A DNA stretch of 64,000 nt. Origin: Dyadobacter sediminis (GTDB lineage Bacteria > Bacteroidota > Bacteroidia > Cytophagales > Spirosomataceae). Location: positions 310,001-374,000 of the forward strand of contig NZ_VCEI01000025.1 of assembly GCF_005860765.1 (NCBI RefSeq), in the 5' to 3' direction. The notes under the pieces were generated by a model. It had not been told where the DNA came from and made no database searches. It was given only the letters and a program-made list of their open reading frames with translations. Position numbers and translations under genes: made by a program. Below are positions 28,450 to 35,900 of the stretch, piece after piece. Positions within the stretch are counted from its first letter, which is position 1. Each line of letters starts with the position of its first letter.

Positions 28450-28786
28450 CCGGACTCTGGCCCCATTTTCCGATAACCGCCATTACCACAGCGCACATTC
28501 CCAAGCCGAGTGATTCTCTGGCAAGTTCGATGTTCAGGCTGCGCATGGCGGTTTCACCGAAGAAAATGCCTTCAAATTCCGGTGGCCATTGCAGGATGGC
28601 GGCTACGAGGTAACCGGCAGCAAGTACGTAAAAAACCCAGTTCGGCCATAAATCCCGGATGCTCATAAAACAGGCCAGTGCGGCAAAGCTGTATGTGGCA
28701 ATCCAGACGCCCGAATCGGGATCATTCCATTGAAGATAGGCAAAAATTACAAATACAATTCCGAAAAATATTTTGAAGAATCTCAT
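28439..28786 (-). CDS. TMEM220-like four-helix membrane protein
   Basis: A 115-residue integral membrane protein with four probable helices: KIFFGIVFVIFAYLQW, VWIATYSFAALACFMSI, WVFYVLAAGYLVAAILQW and GLGMCAVVMAVIG. The first helix is followed by NDPDSGVW, a signature of the TMEM220 family found in eukaryotes and many Bacteroidota. The function of the family is unknown. It is convergent with birA (11-base overlap) and probably transcribed alone. Confidence 0.7.
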   Translation of the reverse strand: MRFFKIFFGIVFVIFAYLQWNDPDSGVWIATYSFAALACFMSIRDLWPNWVFYVLAAGYLVAAILQWPPEFEGIFFGETAMRSLNIELARESLGLGMCAVVMAVIGKWGQSPVIE

Positions 28787-28879
28787 TGTTCAAACTTGTT
28801 GAATGTATAAAATGGATGCTGTTGTAATAAGCCGCATAGTAACAATTATTAATCATTTGCGAGTTATTTTTCCACATTT

Positions 28880-29581
28880 TTATTGACAAAACTGCGCGAT
28901 TGCTCCGGCGGCATCGGAATAGCCCAGGTTTGCAGCCTGTTTGAGGTTTATGCAGCCAAGATCTTTTTCTCCGGAATTCCACTGCGCAAGGCCGAGACCG
29001 TAGAATGCCTTGCTGTACGCAGCATCCAGTTTGACCGTCTGACGAAAAGCCAGTGCTGCTTTTGTATAATCCTTGCTGCGGTAATACGTGTTTCCCAGAT
29101 TATACCACGCCTGTTTGTTGTTTTCATCCAGTTTGGTCGCTTTTTCAAAATCGGTGATTGCTTCCGGAATTTTTTCCATCAGCACCAGCACTTGTCCCCG
29201 GTTCAGGAAGATATCGGCGGTATCCGGAGCCAAGGCCGCTGATTTGTTGTAATCGGCAAATGCAGAATCAAGGCGGTTTTCATCCGTATACAGCAGCGCG
29301 CGGTTAAAATAAGGGCGATAGGAATCTGGCTGTATTCTGATGGCCTGATTAAAGTCCAGCAAAGCACTCGGGTATTCTTTCAGTTCATAATATGCTACGC
29401 CGCGTAGATTAAAAGCCTCGGCATTATCCGTACTTTTTTCAATGGCTTTGTTAATGTATTCGATGGCTTCGCGGGATTTACCTTCCTGCATCAATTCCTT
29501 GGCTTTTTGGAGGAAAGCATCGGCGGATTCAGAGCAAGAAGACAGGAAAATTAAAAAAATAAAAAAAAATAATCGGGGCAT
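28880..29581 (-). CDS. TPR-repeat lipoprotein
   Basis: A 233-residue lipoprotein: a signal ending in the lipobox LSSC (Cys near residue 16) is followed by about six tetratricopeptide repeats. These begin around DAFLQKAKELMQEGKSREAI and continue through repeats with the A-F-N-L-R-G, Y-E and A-L-x-D-F patterns (for example NNKQAWYNLGNTYYRSKDYTKA). The repeats suggest a periplasmic or outer-membrane scaffolding role, but no partner is shown by the context. It runs divergently from the SRP RNA gene, with a possible -7 box at 29608-29615. Confidence 0.82.
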   Translation of the reverse strand: MPRLFFFIFLIFLSSCSESADAFLQKAKELMQEGKSREAIEYINKAIEKSTDNAEAFNLRGVAYYELKEYPSALLDFNQAIRIQPDSYRPYFNRALLYTDENRLDSAFADYNKSAALAPDTADIFLNRGQVLVLMEKIPEAITDFEKATKLDENNKQAWYNLGNTYYRSKDYTKAALAFRQTVKLDAAYSKAFYGLGLAQWNSGEKDLGCINLKQAANLGYSDAAGAIAQFCQ

Positions 29582-29607
29582 ATGGCTTCATTTCTAATTG
29601 ATTCGCA

Positions 29608-29615
29608 CAAAAGTA
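29608..29615 (-). promoter_or_regulatory. Putative -7 element (TACTTTTG, minus strand) of TPR lipoprotein gene
   Basis: The plus strand reads CAAAAGTA, so the minus strand reads TACTTTTG, matching TAnnTTTG. It lies 27 bases before the ATG of the TPR gene. The -33 box is not clear. Confidence 0.4.
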
Positions 29616-29662
29616 AAGCGAAAGATGAAACGATTGTTTTCTTTTTGTCAATAAAATGTCTT

Positions 29663-29670
29663 TATCTTTG
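29663..29670 (+). promoter_or_regulatory. -7 element TATCTTTG of the SRP RNA gene
   Basis: An exact TAnnTTTG match ending 5 bases before the GGCAAA that begins the paired stem of the SRP RNA, the distance expected from a -7 box to +1. Confidence 0.55.
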
Positions 29671-29771
29671 CAGCGGCAAATCGGAACTACCAGCTCCTTC
29701 CGAATCCCCCAGGTCCTGACGGAAGCAAGGGTAGGTGGTCGATGCGGTGAGATTCTCGGTTTGCCTTTTTT
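29671..29771 (+). ncRNA. ffs: Signal recognition particle RNA (small bacterial type)
   Basis: A roughly 100-base RNA with the conserved Ffh-binding domain CAGGTCCTGACGGAAGCA at 29710-29727. Its symmetric and asymmetric loop sides are CAGG and AGCA, and UCC/GGA pairs close a UGAC tetraloop. The ends pair: GGCAAATCGG (29675-29684) with TCGGTTTGCC (29756-29765), followed by a run of seven T that can end transcription. It is preceded by a -7 box with correct spacing. The length and single domain indicate the 4.5S type without an Alu domain. The UGAC tetraloop replaces the usual GNRA loop. The exact 5' and 3' ends are inferred from the pairing. Confidence 0.88.
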
Positions 29772-29803
29772 TATGCCCTTCCCCTTCAATTCTCTTCATT
29801 CTT

Positions 29804-29833
29804 TTTGCTTTTGGCCAGGGTTTTCTACTTTTG
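29804..29833 (+). promoter_or_regulatory. Promoter of the transaldolase-family gene
   Basis: TTTG (29804-29807), 18 bases, TACTTTTG (29826-29833): both boxes of the Bacteroidota consensus. It ends 28 bases before the ATG at 29862, just after the SRP RNA terminator. Confidence 0.6.
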
Positions 29834-29861
29834 TGAATATTCAAAACAATCAATTCCCTAT

Positions 29862-30518
29862 ATGAAATTTTTTATTGATACGGCTAACCTGCACGAAATC
29901 CGGGAAGCGCAAGCGCTTGGCGTGCTGGATGGCGTTACCACCAATCCCTCGCTAATGGCCAAGGAAGGAATTAGCGGCAAGGACAACATCATGCGTCACT
30001 ACAAGGCAATCTGCGATATTGTGGATGGTGACGTAAGTGCAGAAGTTATTTCAGTTGATCTTGAAGGAATGATTCGTGAAGGAGAAGAACTTGTTGAAAT
30101 AGATGATAAAATTGTAGTAAAGATTCCAATGATCAAAGAAGGCGTAAAAGCCTTGAAATATTTTTCCTCCAAGGGCATCCGTACCAACTGTACATTGATT
30201 TTTTCCGCAGGACAGGCATTGCTGGCCGCCAAAGCAGGCGCAACGTATGTGTCTCCGTTCATCGGCCGTCTGGATGATATTTCTACGGACGGAATCGGGC
30301 TTATTGAACAGATTCTTACCATTTACAGAAATTACGGTTTTGATACGCAGGTGCTTGCAGCTTCCGTTCGTCACCCGATGCATATCATTCAGTGTGCAGA
30401 AGTGGGAGCAGACGTAATGACAGGTCCGTTAAGTGCAATGGAGGCGTTGCTGAAGCATCCGCTGACAGACATTGGTCTGGAGAAATTCCTTGCAGATTAT
30501 AATAAGGGAAATTCCTAG
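29862..30518 (+). CDS. fsa: Fructose-6-phosphate aldolase/transaldolase family protein
   Basis: A 218-residue TIM-barrel enzyme of the small transaldolase/FSA group, acting on fructose 6-phosphate or the transaldolase reaction of the pentose phosphate pathway. The start at ATG 29862 gives the family opening [15 protein letters not shown]; a longer frame to 29805 runs across the promoter and is rejected. Other segments are [13 protein letters not shown], the Schiff-base Lys in VVKIPM (near residue 86), and [32 protein letters not shown]. Sequence alone does not separate FSA from TalC-type transaldolase. It is followed 27 bases on by ftsE. Confidence 0.92.
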   Translation: MKFFIDTANLHEIREAQALGVLDGVTTNPSLMAKEGISGKDNIMRHYKAICDIVDGDVSAEVISVDLEGMIREGEELVEIDDKIVVKIPMIKEGVKALKYFSSKGIRTNCTLIFSAGQALLAAKAGATYVSPFIGRLDDISTDGIGLIEQILTIYRNYGFDTQVLAASVRHPMHIIQCAEVGADVMTGPLSAMEALLKHPLTDIGLEKFLADYNKGNS

Positions 30519-30545
30519 TCTAGAAATTACTTTTCTTGAATTAAC

Positions 30546-31223
30546 ATGATTGAGTCAACAGAGCCAATTATTGTACTGGATAGGGCAGATATTTATCAAG
30601 GTGAGCGGCCTGTTTTAAACGATGTCCATTTTGAAATAAAAAACGGCGAATTCGTATATATGATTGGCCGTACCGGAAGCGGGAAAAGTTCACTTCTCAA
30701 AACCCTGTATGCGGATTTGTGGCTGCATACCGGATCTGCCAAAGTTGCCGGTTATGAACTTCATCATATCAAGCGGGCCGACATTCCTTTTCTACGCCGG
30801 CGCATTGGTATTGTGTTTCAGGATTTTCAGCTGCTTTCCGACCGTTCTGTTGAGGATAATCTTTCTTTTGTTCTGCGTGCAACCGGTTGGAAACAGCAGG
30901 CGAAAATTGCCAAGCGCATTGCGGAAGTTCTGATGCAGGTCGGACTGGGAACGGCTCAGAAAAGAATGCCGCATCAGCTTTCCGGCGGCGAGCAGCAACG
31001 TGTGGTTATTGCACGCGCCATGCTGAACGAGCCCCGGATTCTGATTGCCGACGAGCCGACCGGAAACCTTGATCCGGAAGTAGGTGAACAGATCATGCAG
31101 GTTTTCAGGACGATCAATAATGCCGGAACGGCTATTCTGATGGCAACACACAATCATGATTTTCTGAAACGTTACCCGGCACGCGTTTTAAAATGCGAAA
31201 ACGGAAGCGTCGTGGAGGGCTGA
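30546..31223 (+). CDS. ftsE: Cell division ATP-binding protein FtsE
   Basis: A 225-residue ABC ATPase. FtsE pairs with the membrane protein FtsX to control peptidoglycan hydrolases at the septum. Walker A is GRTGSGKSS (near residues 41-49), the signature is LSGGEQQR, and Walker B with the D-loop is [14 protein letters not shown]. The segment [28 protein letters not shown] is characteristic of FtsE rather than of lipoprotein exporters. No ftsX is beside it in this window, so the partner must be encoded elsewhere. The gene is closed by a heptamer repeat region and a strong terminator. Confidence 0.9.
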   Translation: MIESTEPIIVLDRADIYQGERPVLNDVHFEIKNGEFVYMIGRTGSGKSSLLKTLYADLWLHTGSAKVAGYELHHIKRADIPFLRRRIGIVFQDFQLLSDRSVEDNLSFVLRATGWKQQAKIAKRIAEVLMQVGLGTAQKRMPHQLSGGEQQRVVIARAMLNEPRILIADEPTGNLDPEVGEQIMQVFRTINNAGTAILMATHNHDFLKRYPARVLKCENGSVVEG

Positions 31224-31233
31224 TGGATGGTTT

Positions 31234-31268
31234 TTGGCGGTTAGCTTTTAGCGATTGGCTTTTAGATA
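31234..31268 (+). repeat. Heptamer tandem repeat (five TTRGCNN-type units)
   Basis: Five consecutive 7-base units: TTGGCGG, TTAGCTT, TTAGCGA, TTGGCTT, TTAGATA. The common pattern is TTRGCNN in the first four; the last is degenerate. It lies 11 bases after the ftsE stop, ahead of the terminator. Confidence 0.7.
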
Positions 31269-31287
31269 AAAAAATATGGATTAAAAT

Positions 31288-31330
31288 AAAAAGGAGAAGC
31301 GCGGAATTCTGTTCCGCGCTTCTCCTTTTT
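31288..31330. terminator. Strong bidirectional terminator between ftsE and porX
   Basis: A 19-bp perfect stem, AAAAAGGAGAAGCGCGGAA with its complement, a TTCTG loop, and flanking A and T runs. The genes on either side are convergent, so it can serve both. Confidence 0.9.
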
Positions 31331-31348
31331 TATAATTAAATTCAAAAA

Positions 31349-32914
31349 TTATTTTGCTTTCATATCAATGATCGGAATGATCATTTCCTCCAGTGAAACG
31401 CCGCCGTGCTGGAACGTATCACGATAAAGGTTTACATACTGATTGTAATTGTTCGGATACGCAAAGAAGTAATCTTCTTTTGTAAACACATACGAAGTCG
31501 AGACATGCGGTTTTGGCAGGAAAATACGTTCCGGCTTGCGGCAAACCATCAAATGATTGTCATCAAATCCAAGGTTTTTTCCGTGCTTGTAACGCAGGTT
31601 TGTATTGGTTTCACGATAGCCGATGATTTTGACCGGCTTCTGTACGCGGATCATTCCGTGATCCGTTGTCAGGATCAGCCTGCATTTCTTTTCAGCAACT
31701 TTCTTAATGAAGTCGAGTAACGGCGAATGCTGGAACCACGATCTTGTAATGGATCGGTAAGCAGCTTCATCCGGCGCCAGTTCTTTAATCATCTGAACAT
31801 CCGTACGTGCGTGCGAAAGCATGTCCACAAAGTTGTAAACGACAACATTCAGCTGATTGTTGAGCAGATTGTTGAAGTTATCAATCAGCGATTTGCCCTG
31901 ATTGGTATTCAGAATTTTATTATAAGAAGATTTTATGTTGAAATGATTCATTTCCAGCTGCTTCTGGAGAAAATCGTATTCGTGGTTGTTCAGCCCTTCT
32001 TCACCTTCCGGTGTATTTTCATCGCTTACCCACCATTGCGGATGCTTGCGTTCCATTTCGCTTGGCATCAGTCCGGAAAAAATCGCATTTCTTGCATAAC
32101 CCGTTGTGGTCGGCAGAATGGAGTAATAAGAGGATTCTTCTTCGATGTTAAAGTAATCCTGCAGAATCGGCTGAATCATTTTCCACTGATCATACCGGAA
32201 ATTGTCAATCAAAAGAAAAAACAGCGGTTCATCCGATCCTTTCAGATGCGGGAAAACTTTTTGTTTCATAAGCTGATGCGAAAGAATCGGCTTGTCCGAC
32301 TTCGGATCATTCAGCCAGTCTTCGTATTCTTCCTCAATGAATTTACAGAAATTGGCATTGGCTTCACTTTTCTGCATGCTGAACACTTCCGCCATTCCCT
32401 GATCTTCCGAACTTTCGAGTTCCAGTTCCCAATAAATCAGTTTTTTATAAATATCCGCCCATTCTTCATGGCCGATCCGGTCTTGGTATTGCGTGGCCAG
32501 GTTCCGGAATTGCTGTTGATAGGTAAGCGTTGTTTTTTCTGTGACAAGTCTTTTATTTTCAAGAATTTTTTTGACAGAAAGCAAGATCTGATTGGGATTC
32601 AGAGGTTTGATCAGATAATCATCGATCTTGGAACCGATGGCATCTTCCATAATGTGTTCCTCTTCACTTTTCGTTATCATTACAACAGGTAAATTGGGCT
32701 GCTGCTGTTTGATCTGGGCCAAAGTTTCAAGTCCGGTCATGCCGGGCATCATTTCATCCAGAAAAACAATGTCAAATCGGTCGTTTTCGATCCGGTCCAA
32801 AGCATCGGCACCGCTGTTGACGGGCGTTACGCCATACCCTTTGTTGGTCAAAAACATGATATGAGGTTTTAGAAGATCTATTTCGTCATCGGCCCAAAGA
32901 ATGTTGTATTGCAT
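31349..32914 (-). CDS. porX: Type IX secretion response regulator PorX (receiver plus PglZ-like domain)
   Basis: A 521-residue orphan-type response regulator that controls type IX secretion genes together with the histidine kinase PorY. The receiver domain has WADDEIDLLKPH at the start, the phospho-acceptor Asp53 in IVFLDEMMPGMTG, Thr/Ser in VMITKSEEEH and Lys103 in DDYLIKPL. The C-terminal half is an alkaline-phosphatase-superfamily (PglZ) domain. It has LFFLLIDNFRYDQW with a metal-binding Asp, a nucleophile Thr in ILPTTTGYARNAIFSG, and LILTTDHGMIRV. It has no DNA-binding domain. The porY gene is not adjacent. Convergent with ftsE; kdsB lies upstream on the same strand. Confidence 0.92.
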   Translation of the reverse strand: MQYNILWADDEIDLLKPHIMFLTNKGYGVTPVNSGADALDRIENDRFDIVFLDEMMPGMTGLETLAQIKQQQPNLPVVMITKSEEEHIMEDAIGSKIDDYLIKPLNPNQILLSVKKILENKRLVTEKTTLTYQQQFRNLATQYQDRIGHEEWADIYKKLIYWELELESSEDQGMAEVFSMQKSEANANFCKFIEEEYEDWLNDPKSDKPILSHQLMKQKVFPHLKGSDEPLFFLLIDNFRYDQWKMIQPILQDYFNIEEESSYYSILPTTTGYARNAIFSGLMPSEMERKHPQWWVSDENTPEGEEGLNNHEYDFLQKQLEMNHFNIKSSYNKILNTNQGKSLIDNFNNLLNNQLNVVVYNFVDMLSHARTDVQMIKELAPDEAAYRSITRSWFQHSPLLDFIKKVAEKKCRLILTTDHGMIRVQKPVKIIGYRETNTNLRYKHGKNLGFDDNHLMVCRKPERIFLPKPHVSTSYVFTKEDYFFAYPNNYNQYVNLYRDTFQHGGVSLEEMIIPIIDMKAK

Positions 32915-33073
32915 AAGCGTTGTTTTCGTTTGAATTAGTGGAAATCTCTACAAGGGTAACGTGTCAATCAAAAGCAGTCGTATAAAAATACACGTTTTAA
33001 CGTTTTTTAATCCTGTACGCGCCCTTGTCAAGCATTATCCTGAATTGTAAAAATAGCATTCCAAGTCATCGGT

Positions 33074-33811
33074 TTACGACAGGAACTTTCTTGTAACCCG
33101 TTCCAGATCGTCGGGCGTATCCACGCCGTGCGAGTCGTCGGAAGTAATCACGGCCTTGATGGCATAGCCGTTTTCAAGCCAGCGAAGCTGTTCCAGTGCC
33201 TCCGCTTTTTCCAGACCGGAAACCGGCAGCTTTGTGATTTCGGCAAGAACATCCGAACGGTATGCATATATCCCGATGTGTTTATAGAAAACATGCGAAT
33301 CCAGCCATTCAGGCTGCGCTGCATTCCGCAGGTAAGGAATCGTCTGGCGGCTGAAATACATGACTTCCTTTCGTTTGTTCAAAACAGCCTTTGGAACATT
33401 TACATTAAACAAAATATCTTCATTGTCTACAATTTTCACCAAAGTTGCCAGTTCCGTAACACCGTCGAGTACGGCAGCCAGACTGTCAATCGGTTCCGGA
33501 CTGATAAAAGGTTCATCGCCTTGAATATTGATCACATATTCATAATCTCCCGTTTTGGAAAGGGCTTCAAAGCATCGGTCCGTTCCGCTGTGATGATTTT
33601 CGGAAGTCATAACAGCCTGTCCTCCAAAGTGTTTTACATGATTCAGGATTCTTTCATCATCCGTCGCCACAATAACCTGATCAAGCTGCGTAGCTTTCCT
33701 GGCTTGTTCGTATACCCGCCGGATCATACTTTTTCCTCCGATATCGGCCAGCGCTTTGGCAGGAAAACGCGTTGAAGCATAGCGGGCCGGGATTATTCCT
33801 AAAATTCGCAC
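33074..33811 (-). CDS. kdsB: 3-deoxy-manno-octulosonate cytidylyltransferase
   Basis: A 245-residue enzyme that activates Kdo with CTP to CMP-Kdo for lipopolysaccharide inner core synthesis, in the cytoplasm. Signature segments are IIPARYASTRFPAKAL (about residues 5-20), VIVATDDERI, NIQGDEPFI (near residue 95) and HIGIYAYRSDVL. Length and start (ATG, immediately followed by the conserved strand) are normal. It diverges from the DUF4905-like gene: the promoter of that gene begins 4 bases from the kdsB start codon. No other Kdo genes are nearby. Confidence 0.94.
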   Translation of the reverse strand: MRILGIIPARYASTRFPAKALADIGGKSMIRRVYEQARKATQLDQVIVATDDERILNHVKHFGGQAVMTSENHHSGTDRCFEALSKTGDYEYVINIQGDEPFISPEPIDSLAAVLDGVTELATLVKIVDNEDILFNVNVPKAVLNKRKEVMYFSRQTIPYLRNAAQPEWLDSHVFYKHIGIYAYRSDVLAEITKLPVSGLEKAEALEQLRWLENGYAIKAVITSDDSHGVDTPDDLERVTRKFLS

Positions 33812-33814
33812 GAT

Positions 33815-33847
33815 TTTGTTATTAGTATGGTCCGATTGTTAAATTTG
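33815..33847 (+). promoter_or_regulatory. Promoter of the DUF4905-like/LysM operon
   Basis: TTTG (33815-33818), 21 bases, TAAATTTG (33840-33847): a full match to the Bacteroidota consensus. It ends 20 bases before the TTG start at 33868. Confidence 0.65.
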
Positions 33848-33867
33848 AATCAAATAAAGGTAAAAAA

Positions 33868-34656
33868 TTGCATAAAATCTTTTCACATCCGTTTTCGCAA
33901 AATATCTGGAGAATTCTTCCTGATCCGGATGCAGACAGCAACTTGTGGGCTATCGAGTTACGGGAAGCAGAAGGAAAAAAAGTCTCGTTTGCAGTGGCTG
34001 ATGTCGCTGTACAGCAGCTCTTATGGCATAATCAGCCGGAAGGTACAGACTGGTGGACTTCACTGACGGCTTTTTCGGGTAAACAGCTTTTTTTGCATAA
34101 CTACCGTTACCCGGAACTTCCCGAACCGACTGACCTGCTTGCCGTTAATGCAGCAAACGGACAAACGCTGTGGGTGCTGCCCAATTATCTGATGGTTAAA
34201 AAGATTGCGCCGGACAGGATCGAGGTTGCGACAAAAGCGGGCGAGCAGTTCAGGCATATGTCGTGCAATGCGGAAACCGGGGAAATAATGCCGCTTTCCG
34301 GTGAATACAAAGAGCAGTCCGGTGAAATAATTTTGAAAGAGCCCGTTCGTTACAAACAGGGAAATCCATACTTTGACCAGCTTGGTTCGTTTATTAAACA
34401 AGTTACAGGCGGACATGTTGCTGTGAACATTGATTATCTGGAGAAAAGGCCCTATATAATGTTTTCTTATTATATTTACGAGCAGGATAAAGCCATTCAA
34501 TATCTCCTGATTGTGACAAACAACAAGCAGATTGTTTTACACGAACAACTGTCTGAAGAACGCAAGGGAATAGGCCGCTCCACCATGATGCTGAAAGCTT
34601 CAACGCTGGTTTATCTTAAAAACAATAACGAGTTCTCGAGTTTAACTTTTTCATAA
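33868..34656 (+). CDS. DUF4905-like protein
   Basis: A 262-residue soluble protein that I assign tentatively to the DUF4905 family of Cytophagales; no function is known. It reads like a single beta-rich domain: repeated strand-turn-strand stretches such as SNLWAIELREAEGKKVSFAV, DLLAVNAANGQTLWVLPNY and PYIMFSYYIYEQDKAIQYLL. It has no signal peptide or membrane helix. The first in-frame start is a TTG at 33868, 21 bases after the promoter box. It ends 3 bases before the ATG of the LysM protein, so it is probably translated together with it. Confidence 0.65.
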   Translation: MHKIFSHPFSQNIWRILPDPDADSNLWAIELREAEGKKVSFAVADVAVQQLLWHNQPEGTDWWTSLTAFSGKQLFLHNYRYPELPEPTDLLAVNAANGQTLWVLPNYLMVKKIAPDRIEVATKAGEQFRHMSCNAETGEIMPLSGEYKEQSGEIILKEPVRYKQGNPYFDQLGSFIKQVTGGHVAVNIDYLEKRPYIMFSYYIYEQDKAIQYLLIVTNNKQIVLHEQLSEERKGIGRSTMMLKASTLVYLKNNNEFSSLTFS

Positions 34657-34659
34657 TAA

Positions 34660-35652
34660 ATGAAATACATTTTTTGCCTGACTTTTCTGGCAGGTTTGTT
34701 GACAGGCATGGTTTGTACACGTGCCAATGGAATGAATGCAGTAGACTCTGTGGGGGTTGAAAAAGTAGGAGGTAAGGTTTTTGTTTTGCACAAAGTAAAT
34801 CAGGGGCAGACCATGTTTGCAGTAGTCCGACAGTACGGTACTACGATTCAGGCACTTCGGGAAGCCAATCCGGGAATGAGCGATCAGATCCAGTCCGGAC
34901 AAACAATCCGGGTACCTTACATAGCAAAAGCTGGTAAAAAGGATTCTAAAAAGGAGGAAAGGAAAGAGGAGAAAAAGGAAGAAAGGAAGGAAGAGAAGAA
35001 GGAGGAAGTGAAAAGTTTGAAACCGGCTGCTGTAGCACCGGCTGCATCAGCTCCGAGTGCCGGATCAGCTGTCTCAGTTGCTCCGAACGGAATCCATAAA
35101 GTAGAGCCGGGGCAGACTTTGTACCGTGTGGCTGTGAAGTATGGCGTGCTGATGGCGGACCTGAGAAAATGGAACAATCTTACAGATGACAATATCAGAG
35201 AAGGTCAGGAGCTGATTGTCAGTGAAAAAGGTGCTGAGAAAGTCGTTGCTTCGGTGGCTCCTCCGGAGCCGAAAGTTACAACCACAACGGTTGTGAAAGA
35301 TTCTGCAAAAGCCAAAACCGTCGTTCCTGAAAAAGTAGTGAAGCCGGTGGAAGAAGTGGCTCCGCCCAAAGTGGTTCGTGGTAAAAGAAAATCGGAATCC
35401 GGTTTGGCCGAGGTAATCGAGACGGATGAAAGTACAAGCAAATTTCTGGGTCTTCACCGTACGGCTCCGATCGGCGCTTTGGTGGAAGTGCTGAATGAAT
35501 ATAATCAGGAAAAAATCATTGTCAGAATCATAGGCCGTATTCCGGATACGAGCATCAACGACGATATTGTTATTAAGTTGTCTTCCAGAGCTTTCGAAAA
35601 AGTTTCTCCAAACAGCAAAAGATTCAGGGCCGTTGTAAGTTATCTGGAATAA
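34660..35652 (+). CDS. LysM-LysM-DPBB exported protein
   Basis: A 330-residue exported protein. It has a signal peptide (about 1-23, MKYIFCLTFLAGLLTGMVC) and two LysM peptidoglycan-binding domains (about 43-88 and 145-188, with VNQGQTMFAVVRQYGTT and VEPGQTLYRVAVKYGV). The domains are separated by a highly charged Lys/Glu linker with little other composition. The C-terminal domain (about 264-330) resembles a double-psi beta-barrel as in RlpA: HRTAPIGALVEVLN, VRIIGRIPDT, IKLSSRAFEKV. The combination suggests a cell-wall binding protein, perhaps a lytic transglycosylase or a wall-bound regulator. The conserved catalytic Asp of RlpA is not obvious, so enzyme activity is uncertain. Confidence 0.75.
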   Translation: MKYIFCLTFLAGLLTGMVCTRANGMNAVDSVGVEKVGGKVFVLHKVNQGQTMFAVVRQYGTTIQALREANPGMSDQIQSGQTIRVPYIAKAGKKDSKKEERKEEKKEERKEEKKEEVKSLKPAAVAPAASAPSAGSAVSVAPNGIHKVEPGQTLYRVAVKYGVLMADLRKWNNLTDDNIREGQELIVSEKGAEKVVASVAPPEPKVTTTTVVKDSAKAKTVVPEKVVKPVEEVAPPKVVRGKRKSESGLAEVIETDESTSKFLGLHRTAPIGALVEVLNEYNQEKIIVRIIGRIPDTSINDDIVIKLSSRAFEKVSPNSKRFRAVVSYLE

Positions 35653-35672
35653 TTTTTGAATAACCTGCAAAT

Positions 35673-35885
35673 ATGAAACATTCACCAGAATTCCGTTCCA
35701 AAAGAGAAGAAGAAAGAGCCGCGCTCAAAAACACGGCAGGATATAAAATGTGGAGCATTATGTTCACCATGCTGTATCCATTCATTGCCATATTTACGTT
35801 TTTGTTCTCCGGAATCGTCATGTTTTTTTCCGGTATATCCCGAATTCTGGCTTACATGTTCCGTGGAAGCCAGGCCAAACACTAA
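35673..35885 (+). CDS. Small membrane protein, unknown
   Basis: A 70-residue protein with a charged N-terminal third (HSPEFRSKREEERAAL) and one long or two short hydrophobic segments (MWSIMFTMLYPFIAIFTFLFSGIVMFFSGI). It lies 20 bases after the LysM-DPBB gene and is in the same frame as the TIGR02757 gene that follows its stop codon. I do not recognise a family. An anchor or accessory role for the upstream wall protein would be a guess. Confidence 0.6.
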   Translation: MKHSPEFRSKREEERAALKNTAGYKMWSIMFTMLYPFIAIFTFLFSGIVMFFSGISRILAYMFRGSQAKH

Positions 35886-35900
35886 ACACAAGCATTTACT

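Noticed and set aside
29656..29865. A 69-codon frame over the SRP RNA and the next promoter
   Set aside because: It covers a structured RNA with conserved pairing and a promoter; it has no protein-like features.
31727..32692. A 321-codon frame opposite porX
   Set aside because: Antisense to a strongly supported coding gene; its residues are a Phe/Ile/Arg-rich shadow without motifs.
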